A stretch of 64,000 nucleotides of DNA, taken from positions 1,122,001 through 1,186,000 of the forward strand of contig JAIXMQ010000001.1 of assembly GCA_025716855.1 (NCBI GenBank). Reading direction: 5' to 3'. The position numbers and the translations under genes were made by a program. Below are positions 8,468 through 18,071 of this stretch, one piece after another. The stretch is from Pilaira anomala (Eukaryota; Mucoromycota; Mucoromycetes; Mucorales; Mucoraceae). A model generated the notes under the pieces. It did no database searches, was not told the DNA's origin, and saw only the letters and a list, made by a program, of their open reading frames with translations. Positions within the stretch are counted from its first letter, which is position 1, and each line of letters starts with the position of its first letter.

Positions 8468-11227
8468 TTATTTGAGTGATAAAGTACTGGATTGCTTGTT
8501 ATTTTTAGGGCGAGTTAATACATCACCAGTCGTAGTACGTTTGAGAGGTTGTTTTGGGCCACCAGCATTTGACTTATTATTCTTCTTTTTGGGAGGTTCA
8601 GTCAAATCTTTAGGATGGATAAATGAGCATCTATCACCAAACGAACAATCATCACCAACTCTAAAATAATAATAATAATGTTAATATAAATACATATTTT
8701 TTTTTTCCAGAAGAAAACCATGATATTTTACCTGCAATAGGCAGTAGGATGAGAATACTTGCAGTTCTTGTTTGTACAAGCAGGCCAGTAGTCACATCGA
8801 TTTCTCATTTTGGGCATATGGGATTGGGTTTGTTTACGGATCTTTTCCTCTCTTGTCCATCCCTTCTTTTCACCATTGTTGACGTGGATTATAGCAGAAT
8901 TATTCATGCTCATAGGTGTTTGGGTCATGGTACGTTCATCAAACAAGGCATCCCAAGTAGTATTGAAGATTTGATTATTCGTTTGTTGATGTTTATGTTG
9001 AAGTTGTTGTTGTTGTTGTCGTTGTTGTTTATTGGAATCAGCAGCAGCAGCAGCGGCGGCAGCAGCACTAGCAGCAACAGATGCAGCAGCAATTGCGGCA
9101 AACTTGTCTGTTTCAGATTGCAATGTTGATGAGCCAGTGGACACCGATGTTGATGGTGACTGGCTATCAATTTCAAGTTCAATATCTGAATCAGATGCAT
9201 CTTGTTGATGCTTTTGTGAATACGTTTTACATTGTAATAATTGAGATGCATTTGTTGTTTCTACGGACACGGATGGAACTTGAGTGGCACTGGTTTTTTG
9301 TTGCGTCATAGATGAAATGTATTCTTGTGCATCAAGAGCGACAAGAGCATCCGTATCATTGAGTTTGGCGGTAGAAGGTACAGATTTCTCGTTGACGGTA
9401 GAAGGTACATTCTTCTCGTTGGCGGTAGAAGGTACAGATTTCTCGTTGGCGGTAGAAGGTACAGATTTCTCGTTGACGGTAGAAGGTACATTTTTCTCGT
9501 TGGCGGTAGAAGGTACAGATTTCTCGTTGGCGGTAGAAGGTACAGATTTCTCGTTGGCGGTAGAAGGTACAGATTTCTCGTTGGCGGTAGAAGGTACAGA
9601 TTTCTCGTTGGCGGTAGAAGGTACAGATTTCTCGTTGACGGTAGAAGGTACAGATTTCTCGTTGACGGTAGAAGGTACAGATTTCTCGTTGGCGGTAGAA
9701 GGTACAGATTTCTCGTTGGCGGTAGAAGGTACAGATTTCTCGTTGACGGTAGAAGGTACATTTTTCTCGTTGGCGGTAGAAGGTACAGATTTCTCGTTGG
9801 CGGTAGAAGGTACATTTTTCTCGTTGGCGGTAGAAGGTACATTCTTCTCGTTGGCGGTAGAAGGTACAGATTTCTCGTTGGCGGTAGAAGGTACAGATTT
9901 CTCGTTGGCTGTAGAATTACTGGCAGGTGTAATTTTTTCCTTTTGTTCAGCAATGTCAGGTTTAGTTACCTTGGGTAAGCTTTCAACATCCTTGCTTTCT
10001 TCGAGTGCGATAGAGACAGTGTTATTGTAAGCAGTAGTGGATGGCTTAGAAGGCTTAAGTGATGAATTAAGGTGGTGTTGAACTTGAAGTAAATTAGAAG
10101 CCTCAGTGGCGTTATATGCTGCAAGGAAAGGTCTTGGAGGTTCAGGTTTAACAACTTTGCTGGTGGTAGGAGTTCCATCAAGGGTGTTGGAATCGATTTT
10201 AATAGGTGTAAGGTTTTTTGCGATAGAGCGAGGTACTGTGGTAATATTTTTAATATCGACTGCACCTACGAGTTCATCCAAGAAGGAATCACGCTTTGTA
10301 CGCGTTAAGCCTTTGATATATTTATTAGCTACCAATAAACATGCGGCAACAGTAGCATCATGCTTTGCTAATACTGATTCATAATTTGTTGAAACCTATT
10401 TTTTTTTTTGATATATTTAATTTCAAAGAAAGAATATTAAAAAAAAAAAAAAAAAAATGTTACCTTGGGAACGGAAGCTTCCGTCGATTTCTCCTTGGTG
10501 ACTTTGTTTTCATTCTCAGTCTTTTTTGCGGTAACTGTTAAGGAGGTAAAAACGCGTTAACCCTTGTATGTCCTCATTTATTAAAATGTGATGTATATGT
10601 GGGTATGTGGGTATATTTTTTTTTATTAAAAAAAACAGGTCTTTTTTCCACATATACACATACACAAACACATACACAAACACAAGTTTTATGATTTTAA
10701 CTTACCAGTAGGTGTCTTGATTTCATCCGCAGCAGGTGTCTTGATTTCAGGAGTAGCAGGTGTCTTGAATTCAGCAGTAGCAGGTGTCTTGAATTCAGCA
10801 GTAGCAGGTGTCTTGATATTAGCAGTAGCAGGTGTCTTGATATTAGCAGTAGCAGGTGTCTTGAATTCAGCAGTAGCAGGTGTCTTGAATTCAGCAGTAG
10901 CAGGTGTCTTGATATCAGCAGTAGCAGGTGTCTTGATATCCGCAGTAGCAGGTGTCTTGATTTCAACAGTAGCAGGTGTCTTGATATCAACAGTAGCAGG
11001 TGTCTTGATTATAGCAGTAGCAGGTGTCTTGATTTCTCTAGTCTTGGGTTCAACCTTTTTAACAGGTTTGACTTTACCTATAATATTTATTCACCATTAG
11101 TTTGTTGTCCATGGAGTTATGTTTAAATAAAATCTACTTTACCAAAGACGAAAAAGTAAAAGACAGTGCATCCAATAACAAGGGCTAGAGCAGTGTTTAC
11201 TGCAGTAAAGCTATTGAGCATATCCAT
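8468..11227 (-). CDS. Membrane-anchored repeat protein with two Nab2/ZC3H14-type zinc fingers
   Basis: Five exons (11227-11143, 11077-10706, 10534-10464, 10395-8732, 8660-8468), all GT-AG, total 2,385 nt or 794 aa. The N-terminus is a nine-residue stub, then a hydrophobic span (AVNTALALVIGCTVFYFFVF, residues about 9-28) followed by basic KVKPVKK, predicting a cytosolic C-terminal part. Residues about 40-145 hold 13 copies of an octapeptide of type KTPATAEF/I. A middle domain contains KRDSFLDELVGAVDIKN. Then come 20 copies of the nonapeptide NEKSVPSTA, an Ala-rich tract, a Gln-rich tract, and two tandem fingers: RCDYWPACTNKNCKYSHP (C-x5-C-x4-C-x3-H) and CRVGDDCSFGDRCSFIHP (C-x5-C-x5-C-x3-H). 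Such fingers in Nab2/ZC3H14 bind poly(A) RNA. A membrane anchor is not a feature of that family. The layout (anchor, short tandem repeats, RNA-binding end) recalls the ER ribosome/mRNA tether p180 by analogy only. A role as a membrane mRNA tether is inference. Confidence 0.75.
9367..9908 (-). repeat. 27-bp coding minisatellite, 20 units
   Basis: Twenty head-to-tail 27-bp units encode NEK(S/N)VPST(A/V). Units differ at only two codon positions (Ser/Asn and Ala/Val), in patterns suggesting block duplication. All three frames on both strands stay open through the tract, which creates several long shadow ORFs that are not genes. Confidence 0.95.
10717..11040 (-). repeat. 24-bp coding minisatellite, 13 units
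   Basis: Thirteen 24-bp units encode KTPAT followed by a variable triplet (AEF, ANI, ADI, VEI and others). Neighbouring units come in identical pairs, which suggests 48-bp duplications. The tract lies in exon 2 of the Nab2-like gene. Confidence 0.93.
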
Positions 11228-11982
11228 AATGTGAGTGAACAAGAAAATATGGAATAAGCAGGATAAAGAAAAGCAGAATTTCATTCCTCCAACTGGGACT
11301 TTTTATTTTCCAAAAAAAAAATCTTTTTTCGGATCTTTGGGCTCCGGACCAATTAAAACTCTCTTTTTAGTGGCTGAAACCCTCCTTGAAAGTTTTATAT
11401 CTTATGTTAGCATGTTTAGAATTGACATATAGTATTAATTTTATCAAATTGAAACATACTATACATGTATGTACATACGTTTACATATTATAAACATTTT
11501 CTCTGTAAAGTATGCATTCTTTTAAATCAAAATCGACATATAAAAATAAAAAAAATGACGGTTAATCCTTCCGAAAGTTGTTTATTGCAAATTCTAATGG
11601 AACGACTTTTTGCATATATCAGATTAGCAACTAGTCTTTACTACTAATTAACGTGTGAAAAAAAAATCTCCTGTTGATGTACGTAGATATCAAAAGATAT
11701 GATGAAAGATAACAAAGTTCAGGAATAGTAGCTAACAGGTTGATATACAGTTATAATCTTGATTGAAAAGAGCTTATTCGTCCGTGAATACAAGCACGAA
11801 CTTGCATAATACTAGACTAAGCACAGAGGATATGTCTTACCTAATTTTACAAAAAGTAAACAAAGACTGCATTGAACTACATACAAATTTCACGTGGGAG
11901 TCCAGAAATGGGGAGAGACTTTACAAGTTGTTGTTGCGGGCTTAGTTTTCTCTCTTTCTCTTCCAATATTCAATTTTAAGAC
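11228..11982. promoter_or_regulatory. Divergent intergenic region between the Nab2-like gene and GST
   Basis: About 755 bp between two divergent start codons. It must hold both promoters. No specific element could be supported and the short open frames here have no recognisable domain. Confidence 0.4.
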
Positions 11983-12699
11983 ATGTCTTTACTCAAAAAC
12001 GTCAAGCTTTACTATTATGTTGCTATCAAGGGAAATCGTAAGTAACTAGCTTTCTGATAAATATAACTATGTATATAAAATTACGAGAATCCATATTAAC
12101 TTTAAAAAAATCTATCAGCCGCTTTGGGACGTGGCGAGCATATCAGATTATTACTTGAAGATGCCGGCGTTAATTATGAGTATGTAAGATATACCCATGA
12201 GCAATGGAAGGAAGAGAAACAAAAGTTTTTGGCTCAAAAAGTTCCTGAACCCACTATACCTTACATGACTATTGATGGTAAATACTATAGCAAGACTATG
12301 CCTCTCATGAGACTTCTTTCTCGTAAACTGAATTTGTATAATGGTGAAAATGAAGATGAAGTTTATATGTTGGATTACTACATGGATATGATTAATGATT
12401 GGCTTCACAGATGGGGTTATGTTACCTTTATAAACCCTACTGAAGAAGAAACTAAGACCTACAAAGAAAAAACATGTCCTGAAACGTTCAAGACTTGGGA
12501 AAATATTCTTTCAGAGAAAAAAGGTCCCTTCCTTTTTGATGAAAGAATTTCTTATGTGGATTTTGTTCTTTTTCACATGTTGGAAGATGATGCGAATGAT
12601 AAAGTTTGTAATGAAACTTATCCTCATCTGTTTAAGTTTGTTGAAGCCATTACGAATCGACCCAACTTGAAGAAATATTTGGCTACTGACAGAAAATAA
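11983..12699 (+). CDS. Glutathione S-transferase (sigma-like)
   Basis: Two exons (11983-12037 and 12119-12699) joined by an 81-bp GT-AG intron, 211 aa. The N-terminal thioredoxin-like domain begins VKLYYYVAIKGNPALGRGEH, with Tyr at the position of the catalytic Tyr of sigma/alpha-type GSTs. The conserved cis-Pro sits in PTIPYMTIDGKYY. The C-terminal helical domain runs from about residue 85, with the N-capping motif ISYVDFVLFHML (usual form xxxADhhhh). Cytosolic GSTs conjugate glutathione to electrophiles; some of this class also make prostaglandin-like isomers, and the substrate here is unknown. It converges with the D-serine dehydratase gene, 87 bp between stops. Confidence 0.85.
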
Positions 12700-12786
12700 A
12701 ATCGTGTTTAATTTACAAACACTTTGGCCGCTGCCCCTTTCTTTCTTTCTTTTTTTATTTTTATTTATAATGATACAAGTTTTTTT

Positions 12787-14370
12787 TTACCATCCTCTAA
12801 CAGGAACCCAAACATCAACTACAGTATCACCGCCATTTTCAATAATTAGATAATATAAGTGACAAGCAGCAGTTAAGCAACAATGGTTAGGAATAATACG
12901 AATAAGATTTCCAATCTGCAACTCAGGTCTAGATAATGTAGAAGCATCTACTTGCAAAATACCATGTTCCTGTGATACCTTTGTGACCGAAGCTATCATT
13001 TTAGTCTCTTTAGCAGTAGGATCTAATACGAAGCCAAAACCACCTTGAGGAGCGGTATCCTTTGAGAATGCCAATGCACCGGCATCAATCAATAAGCTAT
13101 CACGGTCCTTATAGACACTGGCAATTCGAGAAGCAACTGAGATCGCAACATCTTCATAGCCACCTAATCCGGTTGAAACCTGTTGCTTATCTAAAAATGC
13201 AAAGGCGCCTGCATGTACTTCAGAAATACCAGATAAAATCTCTTTCATGTCAGTTTCTTTCATAAACTCAGTAATAGCCTTCACAGTAGGCGTAGCTCCG
13301 ATAGAGACCTGAACAATTTTGATACCATGGTTAACAAAATAGTCGCGAAACTGACGGGCCATGTCACATTCGTTCTTGAGGTATTCGAGAGCCTCGGTGC
13401 GATTTTTAGAGGAATATGAATGACCTGCATGAGTGTAAATACCGTTAAAGACAATATAAGGTGATTCACTTAGTCTTTTTGCCAAGATTAAAGTATTTGT
13501 ATCGTTGATAGGAACTCCAGCACGTCTGTAAGGGAAAAAAAGGAAACGGGAATGATAAATATCTTTTTTTTAATGAAAAAATCTCATCATCTTTGTTATA
13601 TATATATATTTACCCGTATCCACAGTCCACTTTTAAGAATACACTGACCATGCCTTCACCAGTAGAAGAGCAGTAAGCTTCTAATGCTTCTAAAGTATAT
13701 AGATTATCTGTAAAAAGTAATAATAGTGAGTATAAGGTGATCCATAATATCTTTTTTGCTTTTTTTTTTTTTTTTTTACCGATAAAAATTTGGAATACAG
13801 GAACCTTTTTAGCAAGTTCAAAGATCTCACTAAATTTATCGGGAGTAATAGGGAAACCTAAAAGTACCTGTATTTATAGTTAGTTAAATTTATACTTAAA
13901 TTTTCTGCTTGTAGAAAGTATGAGTTTTACGTCTTTTAATAAGCTTGTCTTGGTTAATTCGGAATTGATCATGGCGTGAGCTTCGGCCATAGTGGAAACG
14001 ACAATGGCATTAGAATTAGCCCCTTCGAGCTGTATGCGTGTACCTTCAACTGTCTTTTTCTTCTAAATGAGTACGACATATTTTTTTAATCCAGTAGTAG
14101 TTAAAGTACCTTGTGAGTTTTTACGTGAACTCTGACTTTGGTATTTAAATCAGATTTGATGCAAGCAAGTTTATTACAGTTTCGCTTCAAAATTTCTCTA
14201 TCGATAACAAGGGAAGGTGTACGAAGTTCGTTTAACTTTTTTCCGACCATGGATTCGACTAGAGAAGCCTTCGTTTGACCATGATGAGAGTAAAAAGAGA
14301 GTAAAGGAGTGGTTGTTTGTGCTACTGTCATTGAAGGAAATGCTGTTAAAGAAAAGAAAGAAAGTTGCAA
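12787..14370 (-). CDS. DSD1: D-serine dehydratase / D-threonine aldolase-like PLP enzyme
   Basis: Five exons (14370-14111 region, 14062-13931, 13867-13780, 13707-13614, 13525-12787) summing to a multiple of three, about 437 aa. The fold-type III PLP domain starts at LRTPSLVIDREILKRNCNKL. The PLP lysine lies in RVHVKTHK. A conserved active-site stretch VDCGYGRAGVPI spans the exon 4/5 junction. Near the C-terminus PNHCCLTAACH carries the His/Cys zinc ligands of eukaryotic D-serine dehydratase. The enzyme deaminates D-serine to pyruvate and ammonia. The ATG at 14331 (MTVAQTTT) is an alternative start; the upstream 13 residues are hydrophobic. D-threonine aldolase belongs to the same family, so substrate is not certain. 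Confidence 0.85.
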
Positions 14371-14654
14371 CTTGAAATGTGGTGAACTTTAAATTTTTAT
14401 ATTTTTTTTTTTTTTTTTTTTTGTGATTTGTTACTATCTCTTTATACTGGTAACATGCCTAGTTTCAACAGTTATATCTTATCCTGTATAAAAGGTTGTT
14501 ATTTTTTAGCACTGATTCTTTTTCTCTCGGGTTTATTTATCATAAAATAATTACAGGAGAAGTAGAAAAAGTATGCATTATTTTATTCATCCAATGGATG
14601 ACTTTCTAAACTCGAAATAAAATAGATTTTATTAGGGTAACACAAATGAAAAAT

Positions 14655-15880
14655 TCAGCGTCGAAATAAAGTAAACGGTCCCAGCCTATAAGGAAAAAAA
14701 AAAAAAGGCAAATCAACAAGATCACTTAAAGTTAAATGATAATTCTTTATTATGACAGCTGGTTGCCACAACTTCTGATACACCGTAGCAATTTGGTTGA
14801 TTCCAAACATTCTCGTTCTGTAGTTGTGGAGGTACCAGATGACATCCAAAATCCTCTCTCTTTCCTGTACACCTGATGGAAGCTTCATGCGAAGTCTGCA
14901 AAAGCCTCCTTGCATGCTCCATTCGGCTGGCTGTCTGTGCTTTTTAATGACAACATTCAGAATTTCTTCTTCAACACTACCATTACTTCGCACAGAGTTA
15001 ACCTTTGGAACACTCAATATCTTATCCCTGTACTGATTTTTTGTACATGGAAATGCACTATCAGCGACAAGTCTGAAAGGTGATTTACACCCTTCCTCGG
15101 TCAAAAGATACTTGAAAAGTGGGACCGAAACTCTAGCATCATGCCACGATCCAGGATAGTTACTCCTATAGAAATACAATCTGATTAACTATTTGTAATA
15201 AAAAAATTAAACATGTATTACATACTTAACATAGCATATACAACCATCTGGAGTGAATACTATTACTTGAGAGCAAAAGCATCCGCTTAACCACCCGTTG
15301 TAATATGCATTCTGAGTGTCAGGATCTCCAAGATCTTCAATCCTAAGATTCAGGCGCCGTCAATGAAACCAAATGCACCTGTCATTACTTCTTGATCGTT
15401 TTCATTAGTTGTGTTCGTCAATATCATATCGTTAAACACCATCATCTCTTCAGGAGTTGACCACATAATTTTCCAACGTTCATCAAGTGGGATTATTTAT
15501 AAAAATGGAATGCAAGATATGCAAACCAGAATTGAGGGACTTGCTGATCATTGATGCATTCGCACCAAAAATCAAACACAAATTTTCCTGCTTCATACTA
15601 TTGTGAAGTCACATGGGAACTCAAGGGCAAGAACCATTTTACAAGTAAATGCACGAGGACGACCGGTAGTAACCTTACGAGGGTAATGATGGCTACTGAA
15701 TACACCGTATAAATCATTGAATGCTGATACATTTAAACCAAGATGTACGATGTAAACCTTGTCATCCTTTCCATCCAACAAAACAGCAGCAGCAGGGGAT
15801 TTGTTTGGCTCCGGCAAAGCACTAGAAAAAGTGTAGTAGCTGTAGTATTTACCTGTTTCTCGCAAGAGATTACTTTTCAT
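14655..15880 (-). pseudogene. PIF/Harbinger (DDE_4) transposase relic
   Basis: Minus strand, in order: a start MKSNLLRET at 15880, GLNVSAFNDLYG, RWKIMWSTPEEMMVFNDMIL, MTGAFGFIDG (first catalytic Asp), SQVIVFTPDGCICYAKY, NYPGSWHDARVSVPLF with FRLVADSAFP (second Asp), IKKHRQPAEW (Glu region), and a C-terminal block ending LTLSDLVDLPF. This is the order of Harbinger/HARBI1-type DDE_4 nucleases. In-frame stops and frame changes between 15,600 and 15,200 make it non-functional. The C-terminal 174 codons are still open and well preserved, so decay is moderate. Confidence 0.8.
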
Positions 15881-16130
15881 AAAATAAATAATATAGCTAT
15901 CGCTATATTAATAAAAAGCACAATTAACCAATTACTGCTTGTCAATATTACAAGCAGTCCACCATAAATAGAAACTCAACTGATATTATCTTATAGTATA
16001 AAAGGTAGTTTGGCTCCAGCAGTTATTTGTTCCCTCTCTTGTTTTTTAACTAAATAAAGATCATATAAAGTCTCATCATATTTTAAGTCTTTTCTCCCAT
16101 TTTTATTCATTTACAAGATAATATCTCAGT
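15862..16130 (-). repeat. Harbinger-associated 5' block, copy A
   Basis: From the transposase start region outwards this ~270-bp block matches, in inverted orientation, 56392-56675. Shared landmarks include MKSNLLRET at the start codon, the palindrome tatagctatcgctata upstream of it, ccagcagttatttgttccctctcttg, and ttacaagataatatctcag at the outer end. It looks like the promoter/leader of one Harbinger family. Confidence 0.8.
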
Positions 16131-16469
16131 AACGATCACCGGTTCGTTCATTTGAATTCCTATAAGCACATTTTATTGAAAAGGCAAATACTGTCATAAC
16201 AAGAGCAATGTCTTCATAATCGAATTCATCAACTCTTACAGACATAATAACGAAAAAAAAAAAAAAAAAAAAAAGATATTAATGTTTACGTTACGAAAGA
16301 AGAAAGGAATAATCTATCTCGTTGTATTATTCAATGTCATTTCCATCATCATCTCCGATATTCAATCTTGTACAAATCGGAACCCTATAGAACTATTATT
16401 CTAAGTTCCTCCTTTTCCTTCTCTTTTACTTTTACTTTTTTTATTTCAAAAACAACAATAACTAATAAC
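16131..16469. promoter_or_regulatory. Upstream region of the DUF6818-like gene
   Basis: About 340 bp with a long A run (16254-16274) and no gene. It probably contains the promoter of the plus-strand gene starting at 16470; no specific site is claimed. Confidence 0.35.
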
Positions 16470-17553
16470 ATGGATGGAACTAAAAACTCTTTTTCAGATA
16501 ATGAAAAGTTTCTCTTGATGTCAATCATGAGAAAGTGCATTCCCATAGGTCCTAATCACTGGAAAAAGGTTGAAAAGGAATATAATGCCTGTCTCACCGA
16601 ACAAGGTTTTCCTGAAAGACATTGTACATTTGTTTCATTGGAAGCTATGTGGGACAGGCTCAACGAAATAAAAAAGCCAACAGGTTAGTTCGTTTTATCC
16701 TTAATTTAAGATTGATGTTCATGGTATACTTACTACGTAAATTGACAGGTAACCCTACTGCTGCTAGGATAGAAAGAGAAGTTAGACAGCTTAATGCAAT
16801 GATAGACAAAAAGGCAGGGTCAAAAAGTATTGGTATTCCTGCCCATCTTGTTCAAACGGTAGCCGAATTCGATGAAGAAGAAGGTGGTAGCGATGGAGGT
16901 GCCGGTCCTTCCAACACCTTGGAAAGTATTAGAAGTCGTCCCTGGAGCACTTTCAGAAGAAGAACCATGGACGATATAGAGAGGGAACAGACCCCTTTGT
17001 TCAGTAGCGCGGTTCCTGTTGCTCTTCCGGGGTTATTGAATCTCTCTGAAAGTCCAATGCCCAAGCGAGGCGTTCGAACCCCTCGAGGTAACAAGCGCAA
17101 CGCTAAAATGAATTTCCTCGAGGGTGCCATTACAGAGATGCTCGATATAATGAAGGGTAAAAGGGACGCTGTCAACGCTGTCAACGCTGCCAACGCTGCC
17201 AATGCTGCCAATGAACGTCGTATAGCTAGCTTGAAAAACACCTTCGAAGCCACAAATGCCGCATTGAGTGTCATGCAGCAGCAGGTACGTGAGCCATTAC
17301 ATTTTGATATATTTAATGTAGTATGTATTAACTTTTTTTTTTTTTTTTTTTTTACTTGCATAGATGGCTACTATGACTGAAGTATTGACAGTATTGGTAT
17401 CGCAGGTTTGTATCGTTTTTTTTTTTTTATCTATGTCCATATGGCGTGGCTCTTTTATCTAACATTTTACATCTATAGAATGCCAGACAGGCCCGAGATG
17501 ATGATGAAGAGGAAGGGCCCTCGAAGCGTCAACGTAAAGACAATGATGTCTAA
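16470..17553 (+). CDS. DUF6818/Myb-SANT-like coiled-coil protein
   Basis: Four exons (16470-16683, 16749-17284, 17364-17405, 17479-17553), total 867 nt or 288 aa. The N-terminal 75 residues contain DNEKFLLMSIMRKCIPIG and NHWKKVEKEYNACL, matching the G-x-x-x-W-x-x-V-x-x-x-Y-N pattern of the Myb-like DUF6818 domain common in fungal and oomycete genomes. The middle is acidic and Ser/Arg rich. A run of NAV/NAA triplets (about residues 200-213) leads into a predicted coiled coil, and the tail is acidic then basic (EEEGPSKRQRKD), possibly a nuclear signal. DNA binding is likely; the target is unknown. It is intact, unlike the adjacent Harbinger relic. It may be a host gene or a domesticated partner protein of a transposon. 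Confidence 0.7.
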
Positions 17554-18071
17554 TAAAATCATGCAAATTTAAACATTTTAATATTTTTTTCCCGATTTTA
17601 TTTTTATTTTTTATTTTATTGAGGGGGGTCGAGAGGGGTCAATAGTTAAATTTAACGTTTATTTATCGCGCTTTAATGTTTTAAAAAGTCATCCGATAAT
17701 TTGAACGGCGATCACGGCGCCGCATTATGTATGTGCAGAATGTGGGAAGATGTAAATGTTTATTTTATGACATTCATGGCGTTCGATCTCGTTTAAAATA
17801 AACATTGGAATCTTTTGGTCTGTTTCTAAAAAAAAAAAAAAAAAATCAAAAGGTAACGTCACTCAATAAATAAATAACTGATATCATTATAACGTCAAGA
17901 TTGGTATGGAACATGCTAAATATCATAAAGTAATGACCAAATAAGTGATTGAAAATGAAAATATGATTCATATTGTTTTATAAAGTACAATTTTATTATA
18001 ATATGGAAGAAAGATAAATAGTATTAATAGTCTATATGTATAAAGGGGGTATTGGGGGTTCTATACATCGA
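17554..18071. other. Convergent 3' intergenic region
   Basis: About 520 bp between the stops of two convergent genes. AT-rich with poly-A/T stretches suited to 3' ends. No gene seen. Confidence 0.4.

Noticed and set aside
9284..10030. Long plus-strand and alternative-frame ORFs across the repeat tract
   Set aside because: They are shadows of the 27-bp coding repeat, which keeps all frames open; the minus-strand frame with zinc fingers and splice sites is the real one.
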